Shown here: positions 24,457-39,700 of the stretch, piece by piece
How the letters are laid out: each line of letters starts with the position of its first letter
How positions within the stretch are numbered: position 1 is the stretch's first letter
From: Prosopocoilus inquinatus
Lineage: Eukaryota; Arthropoda; Insecta; Coleoptera; Lucanidae
Assembly (NCBI GenBank): GCA_036172665.1
Contig: CM069872.1
Coordinates: forward strand, 26,416,001 to 26,480,000
Reading direction: 5' to 3'
Length of the DNA: 64,000 nt
Position numbers and translations under genes: made by a program
The notes under the pieces: model-generated
The model's input: the letters and a program-made list of their open reading frames with translations, nothing else
Databases searched by the model: none
Told to the model about the DNA's origin: nothing

Positions 24457-25851
24457 GTTTTGAACGAAACAACACGTATTAGCGTTGTTCCTGTGATGTA
24501 TCTAAACGATCCTTACTTATCTAACATGTTATTTGCCGTTTGCATGGATTCCAGTAAGTCTGATGTGAGATACGATGTTTTCGGACGCAGCAGAAGCTGG
24601 AAATAGTTTTAAACGAAACAACACGCATTAGCGTTGTTCCTGTGATGTATCTAATCGATCCTTACTTATCTATCATGTTATTTGACGTTTGGATGGACTC
24701 CAGTAAGTCTGATGTGAGATACGACGTTTTCGGACGCAGCAGAAGCTGGAAATAGTTTTAAACGAAACAACACGCATTAGCGTTGTTCCTGTGATGTATC
24801 TAATCGATCCTTACTCATCTATCATGTTATTTGGCGTTTCGATGGACTCCAGTAGCTCTGATGTGAGATACGACGTTCTTGGACGCAGCAGGAGCTGGAA
24901 ATAGTTTTAAACGAAACAACACGTATTAGCGTTGTTCCTGTGCTGTATCTAATCGATCCTTACTCATCTATCATGTTATTTGGCGTTTCGATGGACTCCA
25001 GTATCTCTGATGTGAGATACGACGTTTTCGGACGCAGCAGAAGCTGGAAATAGTTTTAAACGAAACAACATGCATTAGCGTCTTTCCTGTGATGTATCTA
25101 ATCGATCCTTACTCATCTATCATGTTATTTGACGTTTGGACGGACTCCAGTAACTCGGATGTGAGATACAAAGTTATCGGACGCAGCAGAAGCTGGAAAT
25201 AGTTTTGAACGAAACAACACGTATTAGCGTTGTTCCTGTGATGTATCTAAACGATCCTTACTTATCTAACATGTTATTTGACGTTTGGATGGACTCCAGT
25301 AAGTCTGATGTGAGATACAAAGTTTTTGGACGCAGCAGGAGCTAGAAATAGTTTTAAACGAAACAACACGCATTAGCGTTGTTCCTGTGATGTATCTAAT
25401 CGATCCTTACTCATCTATCATGTTATTTGACGTTTGGACGGACTCCAGTAACTCGGATGTGAGATACAAAGTTATCGGACGCAGCAGAAGCTGGAAATAG
25501 TTTTGAACGAAACAAGACGTATTAGCGTTGTTCCTGTGATGTATCTAAACGATCCTTACTTATCTAACATGTTATTTGACGTTTGGATGGACTCCAGTAA
25601 GTCTGATGTGAGATACAAAGTTTTTGGACGCAGCAGGAGCTAGAAATAGTTACGACGTTTTCGGACGCAGCAGAAGCTGGAAATAGTTTTAAACGAAACA
25701 ACACGCATTAGCGTCTTTCCTGTGATGTATCTAATCGATCCTTACTCATCTATCATGTTATTTGACGTTTGGACGGACTCCAGTAACTCTGATGTGAGAT
25801 ACAATGTTATCGGACGCAGCAGAAGCTGGAAATAGTTTTGAACTAAACAAC
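24457..25851. repeat. Linker block, copy of 10789-12183
   Basis: The shift from 10.8 kb is 13668 bp. It carries AGTATCTCTG near 25003, CATGCATTAGCG near 25069 and the 37-bp partial unit at 25652, then runs into the 53-mer tandem. Confidence 0.84.
25642..25661. other. 112-bp deletion junction, copy 3
   Basis: The join at 25651/25652 is 13668 bp after copy 2. It lies just upstream of the 53-mer tandem and does not recur inside it. Confidence 0.92.
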
Positions 25852-28800
25852 ACGTATTAGCGTTGTTCCTGTGATGTATCTAAACGATCCTTACTTATCT
25901 AACATGTTATTTGACGTTTGGATGGACTCCAGTAAGTCTGATGTGAGATACAAAGTTTTTGGACGCAGCAGGAGCTAGAAATAGTTTTAAACGAAACAAC
26001 ACGCATTAGCGTTGTTCCTGTAATGTATCTAATCGATCCTTACTCATCTATCATGTTATTTGACGTTTGGACGGACTCCAGTAACTCGGATGTGAGATAC
26101 AAAGTTATCGGACGCAGCAGAAGCTGGAAATAGTTTTGAACGAAACAACACGTATTAGCGTTGTTCCTGTGATGTATCTAAACGATCCTTACTTATCTAA
26201 CATGTTATTTGACGTTTGGATGGACTCCAGTAAGTCTGATGTGAGTTACAAAGTTTTTGGACGCAGCAGGAGCTAGAAATAGTTTTAAATGAAACAACAC
26301 GTATTAGCGTTGTTCCTGTGCTGTATCTAATCGATCCTTACTTATCTATCATGTTATTTGACGTTTCGATGGACTCCAGTAACTCTGATGTGAGATACGA
26401 CGTTTTCTTACGCAGCAGAAGCTGGAAATAGTTTTAAACGAAACAACACGTATTAGCGTTGTTCCTGTGATGTATCTAATCGATCCTTACTCATCTATCC
26501 TGTTATTTGACGTTTGGACGGACTCCAGTAACTCTGATGAGAGATACGACGTTTTCGGACGCAGCAGAAGCTGGAAATAGTTTTAAACGAGACAACACGC
26601 ATTAGCGTTGTTCCTGTGATGTATCTAATCGATCCTTACTCATCTATCATGTTATTTGACGTTTCGATGGACTCCAGTAACTCTAATGTGAGAAACGAAA
26701 TTTTCGGACGCAGCAGAAGCTGGAAATAGTTATAAACGAAACAACACGCATTAGCGTTGTTCCTGTGATGTATCTAATCGATCCTTACTTATCTATCATG
26801 TTATTTGACGTTTGGATGGACTCCAGTAACCCTGACGTGAGATACGAAGTTCTCGGACGCAGCAGAAGCTGGAAATAGTTTTAAACGAAACAACACGCAT
26901 TAGCGTTGTTCCTGTGATGTATCTAATCGATCCTTACTCATCTATCATGTTATTTGGCGTTTCGATGGACTCCAGTAACTCTGATGTGAGATACAAAGTT
27001 ATCGGACGCAGCAGAAGCTGGAAATAGTTTTGAACGAAACAACACGTATTAGCGTTGTTCCTGTGATGTATCTAAACGATCCTTACTTATCTAACATGTT
27101 ATTTGACGTTTGGATGGACTCCAGTAAGTCTGATGTGAGATACAAAGTTCTCGGACGCAGCAGAAGCTGGAAATAGTTTTAAACGAAACAACACGCATTA
27201 GCGTTGTTCCTGTGATGTATCTAATCGATCCTTACTCATCTATCATGTTATTTGGCGTTTCGATGGACTCCAGTAACTCTGATGTGAGATACAATGTTAT
27301 CGGACGAAGCAGAAGCTGGAAATAGTTTTGAACGAAACAACACGTATTAGCGTTGTTCCTGTGATGTATCAAAACGATCCTTACTTATCTAACATGTTAT
27401 TTGACGTTTGGATGGACTCCAGTAAGTCTGATGTGAGATACAAAGTTTTTGGACGCAGCAGGAGTTAGAAATAGTTTTAAACGAAACAACAAGTATTAGC
27501 GTTGTTCCTGTGCTGTATCTAATCGATCCTTACTTATCTATCATGTTATTTGACGTTTCGATGGACTCCAGTAACTCTGATGTGAGATGCGACGTTTTCG
27601 GACGCAGCAGAAGCTGGAAATAGTTTTAAACGAAACAACACGTATTAGCGTTGTTCCTGTGATGTATCTAACCGATCCTTACTCATCTATCATGTTATTT
27701 GACGTTTGGACGGACTCCAGTACCTCTGATGAGAGATACAAAGTTCTCGGACGCAGTAGAAGCTGGAAATAGTTTTGAACGAAACAACACGTATTAGCGT
27801 TGTTCCTGTGATGTATCTAAACGATCCTTACTTATCTAACATGTTATTTGCCGTTTGCATGGATTCCAGTAAGTCTGATGTGAGATACGATGTTTTCGGA
27901 CGCAGCAGAAGCTGGAAATAGTTTTAAACGAAACAACACGCATTAGCGTTGTTCCTGTGATGTATCTAATCGATCCTTACTTATCTATCATGTTATTTGA
28001 CGTTTGGATGGACTCCAGTAAGTCTGATGTGAGATACGACGTTTTCGGACGCAGCAGAAGCTGGAAATAGTTTTAAACGAAACAACACGCATTAGCGTTG
28101 TTCCTGTGATGTATCTAATCGATCCTTACTCATCTATCATGTTATTTGGCGTTTCGATGGACTCCAGTAGCTCTGATGTGAGATACAAAGTTATCGGACG
28201 CAGCAGAAGCTGGAAATAGTTTTGAACGAAACAACACGTACTAGCGTTGTTCCTGTGATGTATCAAAACGATCCTTATTTATCTAACATGTTATTTGACG
28301 TTTGGATGGACTCCAGTAAGTCTGATGTGAGATACAAAGTTTTTGGACGCAGCAGGAGTTAGAAATAGTTTTAAACGAAACAACAAGTATTAGCGTTGTT
28401 CCTGTGCTGTATCTAATCGATCCTTACTTATCTATCATGTTATTTGACGTTTCGATGGACTCCAGTAACTCTGATGTGAGATGCGACGTTTTCGGACGCA
28501 GCAGAAGCTGGAAATAGTTTTAAACGAAACAACACGTATTAGCGTTGTTCCTGTGATGTATCTAACCGATCCTTACTCATCTATCATGTTATTTGACGTT
28601 TGGACGGACTCCAGTACCTCTGATGAGAGATACAAAGTTCTCGGACGCAGTAGAAGCTGGAAATAGTTTTAAACGAAACAACACGCATTAGCGTCTTTCC
28701 TGTGATGTATCTAATCGATCCTTACTCATCTATCATGTTATTTGACGTTTGGACGGACTCCAGTAACTCTGATGTGAGATACAATGTTATCGGACGCAGC

Positions 28801-30342
28801 AGAAGCTGGAAATAGTTTTGAACTAAACAACACGTATTAGCGTTGTTCCTGTGATGTATCTAAACGATCCTTACTTATCTAACATGTTATTTGACGTTTG
28901 GATGGACTCCAGTAAGTCTGATGTGAGATACAAAGTTTTTGGACGCAGCAGGAGCTAGAAATAGTTTTAAACGAAACAACACGCATTAGCGTTGTTCCTG
29001 TAATGTATCTAATCGATCCTTACTCATCTATCATGTTATTTGACGTTTGGACGGACTCCAGTAACTCGGATGTGAGATACAAAGTTATCGGACGCAGCAG
29101 AAGCTGGAAATAGTTTTGAACGAAACAACACGTATTAGCGTTGTTCCTGTGATGTATCTAAACGATCCTTACTTATCTAACATGTTATTTGACGTTTGGA
29201 TGGACTCCAGTAAGTCTGATGTGAGTTACAAAGTTTTTGGACGCAGCAGGAGCTAGAAATAGTTTTAAACGAAACAACACGTATTAGCGTTGTTCCTGTG
29301 CTGTATCTAATCGATCCTTACTTATCTATCATGTTATTTGACGTTTCGATGGACTCCAGTAACTCTGATGTGAGATACGACGTTTTCTTACGCAGCAGAA
29401 GCTGGAAATAGTTTTAAACGAAACAACACGTATTAGCGTTGTTCCTGTGATGTATCTAATCGATCCTTACTCATCTATCCTGTTATTTGACGTTTGGACG
29501 GACTCCAGTAACTCTGATGAGAGATACGACGTTTTCGGACGCAGCAGAAGCTGGAAATAGTTTTAAACGAGACAACACGCATTAGCGTTGTTCCTGTGAT
29601 GTATCTAATCGATCCTTACTCATCTATCATGTTATTTGACGTTTCGATGGACTCCAGTAACTCTAATGTGAGAAACGAAATTTTCGGACGCAGCAGAAGC
29701 TGGAAATAGTTATAAACGAAACAACACGCATTAGCGTTGTTCCTGTGATGTATCTAATCGATCCTTACTTATCTATCATGTTATTTGACGTTTGGATGGA
29801 CTCCAGTAACCCTGACGTGAGATACGAAGTTCTCGGACGCAGCAGAAGCTGGAAATAGTTTTAAACGAAACAACACGCATTAGCGTTGTTCCTGTGATGT
29901 ATCTAATCGATCCTTACTCATCTATCATGTTATTTGGCGTTTCGATGGACTCCAGTAACTCTGATGTGAGATACAAAGTTATCGGACGCAGCAGAAGCTG
30001 GAAATAGTTTTGAACGAAACAACACGTATTAGCGTTGTTCCTGTGATGTATCTAAACGATCCTTACTTATCTAACATGTTATTTGACGTTTGGATGGACT
30101 CCAGTAAGTCTGATGTGAGATACAAAGTTCTCGGACGCAGCAGAAGCTGGAAATAGTTTTAAACGAAACAACACGCATTAGCGTTGTTCCTGTGATGTAT
30201 CTAATCGATCCTTACTCATCTATCATGTTATTTGGCGTTTCGATGGACTCCAGTAACTCTGATGTGAGATACAAAGTTATCGGACGCAGCAGAAGCTGGA
30301 AATAGTTTTGAACGAAACAACACGTATTAGCGTTGTTCCTGT
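25686..30342. repeat. Nested 20-mer duplication (2980 bp), first set
   Basis: 25686-27362 repeats at about 28666-30342 with a shift of 2980 bp, which is 20 monomers. Shared markers are the GTCTTT unit (25713 and 28693), GAACTAAAC, GTTTTCTTACGC and AACGAGACAAC. The two differ at TTTTAAATGAAAC (26282) against TTTTAAACGAAAC (29262). The match ends where the second copy switches to GTGCTGTATCTAATCAATCC. Confidence 0.82.
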
Positions 30343-33300
30343 GCTGTATCTAATCAATCCTTACTCATCTATCATGTTATTTGGCGTTTCGATGGACTCC
30401 AGTAGCTCTGATGTGAGATACGACGTTTTCGGACGCAGCAGAAGCTGGAAATAGTTTTAAACGAAACAACACGCATTAGCGTCTTTCCTGTGATGTATCT
30501 AATCGATCCTTACTCATCTATCATGTTATTTGACGTTTGGACGGACTCCAGTAACTCTGATGTGAGATACAATGTTATCGGACGCAGCAGAAGCTGGAAA
30601 TAGTTTTGAACGAAACAACACGTATTAGCGTTGTTCCTGTGATGTATCTAAACGATCCTTACTTATCTAACATGTTATTTGACGTTTGGATGGACTCCAG
30701 TAAGTCTGATGTGAGATACAAAGTTTTTGGACGCAGCAGGAGCTAGAAATAGTTTTAAACGAAACAACACGCATTAGCGTTGTTCCTGTAATGTATCTAA
30801 TCGATCCTTACTCATCTATCATGTTATTTGACGTTTGGACGGACTCCAGTAACTCGGATGTGAGATACAAAGTTATCGGACGCAGCAGAAGCTGGAAATA
30901 GTTTTGAACGAAACAACACGTATTAGCGTTGTTCCTGTGATGTATCTAAACGATCCTTACTTATCTAACATGTTATTTGACGTTTGGATGGACTCCAGTA
31001 AGTCTGATGTGAGTTACAAAGTTTTTGGACGCAGCAGGAGCTAGAAATAGTTTTAAACGAAACAACACGTATTAGCGTTGTTCCTGTGCTGTATCTAATC
31101 GATCCTTACTTATCTATCATGTTATTTGACGTTTTGATGGACTCCAGTAACTCTGATGTGAGATACGACGTTTTCGGACGCAGCAGAAGCTGGAAATAGT
31201 TTTAAACGAAACAACACGTATTAGCGTTGTTCCTGTGATGTATCTAATCGATCCTTACTCATCTATCCTGTTATTTGACGTTTGGACGGACTCCAGTAAC
31301 TCTGATGAGAGATACGACGTTTTCGGACGCAGCAGAAGCTGGAAATAGTTTTAAACGAGACAACACGCATTAGCGTTGTTCCTGTGATGTATCTAATCGA
31401 TCCTTACTCATCTATCATGTTATTTGACGTTTCGATGGACTCCAGTAACTCTAATGTGAGAAACGAAATTTTCGGACGCAGCAGAAGCTGGAAATAGTTA
31501 TAAACGAAACAACACGCATTGGCGTTGTTCCTGTGATGTATCTAATCGATCCTTACTTATCTATCATGTTATTTGACGTTTGGATGGACTCCAGTAACCC
31601 TGACGTGAGATACGAAGTTCTCGGACGCAGCAGAAGCTGGAAATAGTTTTAAACGAAACAACACGCATTAGCGTTGTTCCTGTGATGTATCTAATCGATC
31701 CTTACTCATCTATCATGTTATTTGGCGTTTCGATGGACTCCAGTAACTCTGATGTGAGATACAAAGTTATCGGACGCAGCAGAAGCTGGAAATAGTTTTG
31801 AACGAAACAACACGTATTAGCGTTGTTCCTGTGATGTATCAAAACGATCCTTACTTATCTAACATGTTATTTGACGTTTGGATGGACTCCAGTAAGTCTG
31901 ATGTGAGATACAAAGTTTTTGGACGCAGCAGGAGTTAGAAATAGTTTTAAACGAAACAACACGTATTAGCGTTGTTCCTGTGCTCTATCTAATCGATCCT
32001 TACTTATCTATCATGTTATTTGACGTTTCGATGGACTCCAGTAACTCTGATGTGAGATGCGACGTTTTCGGACGCAGCAGAAGCTGGAAATAGTTTTAAA
32101 CGAAACAACACGTATTAGCGTTGTTCCTGTGATGTATCTAACCGATCCTTACTCATCTATCATGTTATTTGACGTTTGGACGGACTCCAGTACCTCTGAT
32201 GAGAGATACAAAGTTCTCGGACGCAGTAGAAGCTGGAAATAGTTTTGAACGAAACAACACGTATTAGCGTTGTTCCTGTGATGTATCTAAACGATCCTTA
32301 CTTATCTAACATGTTATTTGCCGTTTGCATGGATTCCAGTAAGTCTGATGTGAGATACGATGTTTTCGGACGCAGCAGAAGCTGGAAATACTTTTAAACG
32401 AAACAACACGCATTAGCGTTGTTCCTGTGATGTATCTAATCGATCCTTACTTATCTATCATGTTATTTGACGTTTGGATGGACTCCAGTAAGTCTGATGT
32501 GAGATACGACGTTTTCGGACGCAGCAGAAGCTGGAAATAGTTTTAAACGAAACAACACGCATTAGCGTTGTTCCTGTGATGTATCTAATCGATCCTTACT
32601 CATCTATCATGTTATTTGGCGTTTCGATGGACTCCAGTAGCTCTGATGTGAGATACGACGTTCTTGGACGCAGCAGGAGCTGGAAATAGTTTTAAACGAA
32701 ACAACACGTATTAGCGTTGTTCCTGTGCTGTATCTAATCGATCCTTACTCATCTATCATGTTATTTGGCGTTTCGATGGACTCCAGTAGCTCTGATGTGA
32801 GATACGACGTTTTCGGACGCAGCAGAAGCTGGAAATAGTTTTAAACGAAACAACACGCATTAGCGTCTTTCCTGTGATGTATCTAATCGATCCTTACTCA
32901 TCTATCATGTTATTTGACGTTTGGACGGACTCCAGTAACTCTGATGTGAGATACAATGTTATCGGACGCAGCAGAAGCTGGAAATAGTTTTGAACGAAAC
33001 AACACGTATTAGCGTTGTTCCTGTGATGTATCTAAACGATCCTTACTTATCTAACATGTTATTTGACGTTTGGATGGACTCCAGTAAGTCTGATGTGAGA
33101 TACAAAGTTTTTGGACGCAGCAGGAGCTAGAAATAGTTTTAAACGAAACAACACGCATTAGCGTTGTTCCTGTAATGTATCTAATCGATCCTTACTCATC
33201 TATCATGTTATTTGACGTTTGGACGGACTCCAGTAACTCGGATGTGAGATACAAAGTTATCGGACGCAGCAGAAGCTGGAAATAGTTTTGAACGAAACAA

Positions 33301-33748
33301 CACGTATTAGCGTTGTTCCTGTGATGTATCTAAACGATCCTTACTTATCTAACATGTTATTTGACGTTTGGATGGACTCCAGTAAGTCTGATGTGAGTTA
33401 CAAAGTTTTTGGACGCAGCAGGAGCTAGAAATAGTTTTAAACGAAACAACACGTATTAGCGTTGTTCCTGTGCTGTATCTAATCGATCCTTACTTATCTA
33501 TCATGTTATTTGACGTTTCGATGGACTCCAGTAACTCTGATGTGAGATACGACGTTTTCGGACGCAGCAGAAGCTGGAAATAGTTTTAAACGAAACAACA
33601 CGTATTAGCGTTGTTCCTGTGCTGTATCTAATCGATCCTTACTTATCTATCATGTTATTTGACGTTTCGATGGACTCCAGTAACTCGGATGTGAGATACA
33701 AAGTTATCGGACGCAGCAGAAGCTGGAAATAGTTTTGAACGAAACAAG
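25852..33748. repeat. 53-mer HOR (7897 bp), copy 1
   Basis: The unit is exactly 53 x 149 bp with no truncated monomer. Markers include GTTTTCTTACGC at 26403 and 29383, CGGACGAAGC at 27301, GTACTAGCG near 28240, AATCAATCC near 30351, GTTTTGATGG near 31131, GCATTGGCG near 31516 and GTGCTCTATC near 31980. All recur 7897 bp later. One private change seen is C for G in GGAAATACTTTT at 32391. Nested inside are a 20-mer duplication and a 6-mer duplication. Confidence 0.9.
27240..28667. repeat. Nested 6-mer duplication (894 bp)
   Basis: About 27240-27773 recurs at 28134-28667, a shift of six monomers. Both carry ATCAAAACGATCC, GGAGTTAG, CAACAAGTATTAG, GAGATGCGACG and CTAACCGATCC. They differ at CGGACGAAGC (first only) and GTACTAGCG (second only). 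The pair is repeated in the second 53-mer copy. Confidence 0.82.
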
Positions 33749-36700
33749 ACGTATTAGCGTTGTTCCTGTGATGTATCTAAACGATCCTTACTTATCTAAC
33801 ATGTTATTTGACGTTTGGATGGACTCCAGTAAGTCTGATGTGAGATACAAAGTTTTTGGACGCAGCAGGAGCTAGAAATAGTTTTAAACGAAACAACACG
33901 CATTAGCGTTGTTCCTGTAATGTATCTAATCGATCCTTACTCATCTATCATGTTATTTGACGTTTGGACGGACTCCAGTAACTCGGATGTGAGATACAAA
34001 GTTATCGGACGCAGCAGAAGCTGGAAATAGTTTTGAACGAAACAACACGTATTAGCGTTGTTCCTGTGATGTATCTAAACGATCCTTACTTATCTAACAT
34101 GTTATTTGACGTTTGGATGGACTCCAGTAAGTCTGATGTGAGTTACAAAGTTTTTGGACGCAGCAGGAGCTAGAAATAGTTTTAAATGAAACAACACGTA
34201 TTAGCGTTGTTCCTGTGCTGTATCTAATCGATCCTTACTTATCTATCATGTTATTTGACGTTTCGATGGACTCCAGTAACTCTGATGTGAGATACGACGT
34301 TTTCTTACGCAGCAGAAGCTGGAAATAGTTTTAAACGAAACAACACGTATTAGCGTTGTTCCTGTGATGTATCTAATCGATCCTTACTCATCTATCCTGT
34401 TATTTGACGTTTGGACGGACTCCAGTAACTCTGATGAGAGATACGACGTTTTCGGACGCAGCAGAAGCTGGAAATAGTTTTAAACGAGACAACACGCATT
34501 AGCGTTGTTCCTGTGATGTATCTAATCGATCCTTACTCATCTATCATGTTATTTGACGTTTCGATGGACTCCAGTAACTCTAATGTGAGAAACGAAATTT
34601 TCGGACGCAGCAGAAGCTGGAAATAGTTATAAACGAAACAACACGCATTAGCGTTGTTCCTGTGATGTATCTAATCGATCCTTACTTATCTATCATGTTA
34701 TTTGACGTTTGGATGGACTCCAGTAACCCTGACGTGAGATACGAAGTTCTCGGACGCAGCAGAAGCTGGAAATAGTTTTAAACGAAACAACACGCATTAG
34801 CGTTGTTCCTGTGATGTATCTAATCGATCCTTACTCATCTATCATGTTATTTGGCGTTTCGATGGACTCCAGTAACTCTGATGTGAGATACAAAGTTATC
34901 GGACGCAGCAGAAGCTGGAAATAGTTTTGAACGAAACAACACGTATTAGCGTTGTTCCTGTGATGTATCTAAACGATCCTTACTTATCTAACATGTTATT
35001 TGACGTTTGGATGGACTCCAGTAAGTCTGATGTGAGATACAAAGTTCTCGGACGCAGCAGAAGCTGGAAATAGTTTTAAACGAAACAACACGCATTAGCG
35101 TTGTTCCTGTGATGTATCTAATCGATCCTTACTCATCTATCATGTTATTTGGCGTTTCGATGGACTCCAGTAACTCTGATGTGAGATACAATGTTATCGG
35201 ACGAAGCAGAAGCTGGAAATAGTTTTGAACGAAACAACACGTATTAGCGTTGTTCCTGTGATGTATCAAAACGATCCTTACTTATCTAACATGTTATTTG
35301 ACGTTTGGATGGACTCCAGTAAGTCTGATGTGAGATACAAAGTTTTTGGACGCAGCAGGAGTTAGAAATAGTTTTAAACGAAACAACAAGTATTAGCGTT
35401 GTTCCTGTGCTGTATCTAATCGATCCTTACTTATCTATCATGTTATTTGACGTTTCGATGGACTCCAGTAACTCTGATGTGAGATGCGACGTTTTCGGAC
35501 GCAGCAGAAGCTGGAAATAGTTTTAAACGAAACAACACGTATTAGCGTTGTTCCTGTGATGTATCTAACCGATCCTTACTCATCTATCATGTTATTTGAC
35601 GTTTGGACGGACTCCAGTACCTCTGATGAGAGATACAAAGTTCTCGGACGCAGTAGAAGCTGGAAATAGTTTTGAACGAAACAACACGTATTAGCGTTGT
35701 TCCTGTGATGTATCTAAACGATCCTTACTTATCTAACATGTTATTTGCCGTTTGCATGGATTCCAGTAAGTCTGATGTGAGATACGATGTTTTCGGACGC
35801 AGCAGAAGCTGGAAATAGTTTTAAACGAAACAACACGCATTAGCGTTGTTCCTGTGATGTATCTAATCGATCCTTACTTATCTATCATGTTATTTGACGT
35901 TTGGATGGACTCCAGTAAGTCTGATGTGAGATACGACGTTTTCGGACGCAGCAGAAGCTGGAAATAGTTTTAAACGAAACAACACGCATTAGCGTTGTTC
36001 CTGTGATGTATCTAATCGATCCTTACTCATCTATCATGTTATTTGGCGTTTCGATGGACTCCAGTAGCTCTGATGTGAGATACAAAGTTATCGGACGCAG
36101 CAGAAGCTGGAAATAGTTTTGAACGAAACAACACGTACTAGCGTTGTTCCTGTGATGTATCAAAACGATCCTTATTTATCTAACATGTTATTTGACGTTT
36201 GGATGGACTCCAGTAAGTCTGATGTGAGATACAAAGTTTTTGGACGCAGCAGGAGTTAGAAATAGTTTTAAACGAAACAACAAGTATTAGCGTTGTTCCT
36301 GTGCTGTATCTAATCGATCCTTACTTATCTATCATGTTATTTGACGTTTCGATGGACTCCAGTAACTCTGATGTGAGATGCGACGTTTTCGGACGCAGCA
36401 GAAGCTGGAAATAGTTTTAAACGAAACAACACGTATTAGCGTTGTTCCTGTGATGTATCTAACCGATCCTTACTCATCTATCATGTTATTTGACGTTTGG
36501 ACGGACTCCAGTACCTCTGATGAGAGATACAAAGTTCTCGGACGCAGTAGAAGCTGGAAATAGTTTTAAACGAAACAACACGCATTAGCGTCTTTCCTGT
36601 GATGTATCTAATCGATCCTTACTCATCTATCATGTTATTTGACGTTTGGACGGACTCCAGTAACTCTGATGTGAGATACAATGTTATCGGACGCAGCAGA

Positions 36701-39700
36701 AGCTGGAAATAGTTTTGAACTAAACAACACGTATTAGCGTTGTTCCTGTGATGTATCTAAACGATCCTTACTTATCTAACATGTTATTTGACGTTTGGAT
36801 GGACTCCAGTAAGTCTGATGTGAGATACAAAGTTTTTGGACGCAGCAGGAGCTAGAAATAGTTTTAAACGAAACAACACGCATTAGCGTTGTTCCTGTAA
36901 TGTATCTAATCGATCCTTACTCATCTATCATGTTATTTGACGTTTGGACGGACTCCAGTAACTCGGATGTGAGATACAAAGTTATCGGACGCAGCAGAAG
37001 CTGTAAATAGTTTTGAACGAAACAACACGTATTAGCGTTGTTCCTGTGATGTATCTAAACGATCCTTACTTATCTAACATGTTATTTGACGTTTGGATGG
37101 ACTCCAGTAAGTCTGATGTGAGTTACAAAGTTTTTGGACGCAGCAGGAGCTAGAAATAGTTTTAAACGAAACAACACGTATTAGCGTTGTTCCTGTGCTG
37201 TATCTAATCGATCCTTACTTATCTATCATGTTATTTGACGTTTCGATGGACTCCAGTAACTCTGATGTGAGATACGACGTTTTCTTACGCAGCAGAAGCT
37301 GGAAATAGTTTTAAACGAAACAACACGTATTAGCGTTGTTCCTGTGATGTATCTAATCGATCCTTACTCATCTATCCTGTTATTTGACGTTTGGACGGAC
37401 TCCAGTAACTCTGATGAGAGATACGACGTTTTCGGACGCAGCAGAAGCTGGAAATAGTTTTAAACGAGACAACACGCATTAGCGTTGTTCCTGTGATGTA
37501 TCTAATCGATCCTTACTCATCTATCATGTTATTTGACGTTTCGATGGACTCCAGTAACTCTAATGTGAGAAACGAAATTTTCGGACGCAGCAGAAGCTGG
37601 AAATAGTTATAAACGAAACAACACGCATTAGCGTTGTTCCTGTGATGTATCTAATCGATCCTTACTTATCTATCATGTTATTTGACGTTTGGATGGACTC
37701 CAGTAACCCTGACGTGAGATACGAAGTTCTCGGACGCAGCAGAAGCTGGAAATAGTTTTAAACGAAACAACACGCATTAGCGTTGTTCCTGTGATGTATC
37801 TAATCGATCCTTACTCATCTATCATGTTATTTGGCGTTTCGATGGACTCCAGTAACTCTGATGTGAGATACAAAGTTATCGGACGCAGCAGAAGCTGGAA
37901 ATAGTTTTGAACGAAACAACACGTATTAGCGTTGTTCCTGTGATGTATCTAAACGATCCTTACTTATCTAACATGTTATTTGACGTTTGGATGGACTCCA
38001 GTAAGTCTGATGTGAGATACAAAGTTCTCGGACGCAGCAGAAGCTGGAAATAGTTTTAAACGAAACAACACGCATTAGCGTTGTTCCTGTGATGTATCTA
38101 ATCGATCCTTACTCATCTATCATGTTATTTGGCGTTTCGATGGACTCCAGTAACTCTGATGTGAGATACAAAGTTATCGGACGCAGCAGAAGCTGGAAAT
38201 AGTTTTGAACGAAACAACACGTATTAGCGTTGTTCCTGTGCTGTATCTAATCAATCCTTACTCATCTATCATGTTATTTGGCGTTTCGATGGACTCCAGT
38301 AGCTCTGATGTGAGATACGACGTTTTCGGACGCAGCAGAAGCTGGAAATAGTTTTAAACGAAACAACACGCATTAGCGTCTTTCCTGTGATGTATCTAAT
38401 CGATCCTTACTCATCTATCATGTTATTTGACGTTTGGACGGACTCCAGTAACTCTGATGTGAGATACAATGTTATCGGACGCAGCAGAAGCTGGAAATAG
38501 TTTTGAACGAAACAACACGTATTAGCGTTGTTCCTGTGATGTATCTAAACGATCCTTACTTATCTAACATGTTATTTGACGTTTGGATGGACTCCAGTAA
38601 GTCTGATGTGAGATACAAAGTTTTTGGACGCAGCAGGAGCTAGAAATAGTTTTAAACGAAACAACACGCATTAGCGTTGTTCCTGTAATGTATCTAATCG
38701 ATCCTTACTCATCTATCATGTTATTTGACGTTTGGACGGACTCCAGTAACTCGGATGTGAGATACAAAGTTATCGGACGCAGCAGAAGCTGGAAATAGTT
38801 TTGAACGAAACAACACGTATTAGCGTTGTTCCTGTGATGTATCTAAACGATCCTTACTTATCTAACATGTTATTTGACGTTTGGATGGACTCCAGTAAGT
38901 CTGATGTGAGTTACAAAGTTTTTGGACGCAGCAGGAGCTAGAAATAGTTTTAAACGAAACAACACGTATTAGCGTTGTTCCTGTGCTGTATCTAATCGAT
39001 CCTTACTTATCTATCATGTTATTTGACGTTTTGATGGACTCCAGTAACTCTGATGTGAGATACGACGTTTTCGGACGCAGCAGAAGCTGGAAATAGTTTT
39101 AAACGAAACAACACGTATTAGCGTTGTTCCTGTGATGTATCTAATCGATCCTTACTCATCTATCCTGTTATTTGACGTTTGGACGGACTCCAGTAACTCT
39201 GATGAGAGATACGACGTTTTCGGACGCAGCAGAAGCTGGAAATAGTTTTAAACGAGACAACACGCATTAGCGTTGTTCCTGTGATGTATCTAATCGATCC
39301 TTACTCATCTATCATGTTATTTGACGTTTCGATGGACTCCAGTAACTCTAATGTGAGAAACGAAATTTTCGGACGCAGCAGAAGCTGGAAATAGTTATAA
39401 ACGAAACAACACGCATTGGCGTTGTTCCTGTGATGTATCTAATCGATCCTTACTTATCTATCATGTTATTTGACGTTTGGATGGACTCCAGTAACCCTGA
39501 CGTGAGATACGAAGTTCTCGGACGCAGCAGAAGCTGGAAATAGTTTTAAACGAAACAACACGCATTAGCGTTGTTCCTGTGATGTATCTAATCGATCCTT
39601 ACTCATCTATCATGTTATTTGGCGTTTCGATGGACTCCAGTAACTCTGATGTGAGATACAAAGTTATCGGACGCAGCAGAAGCTGGAAATAGTTTTGAAC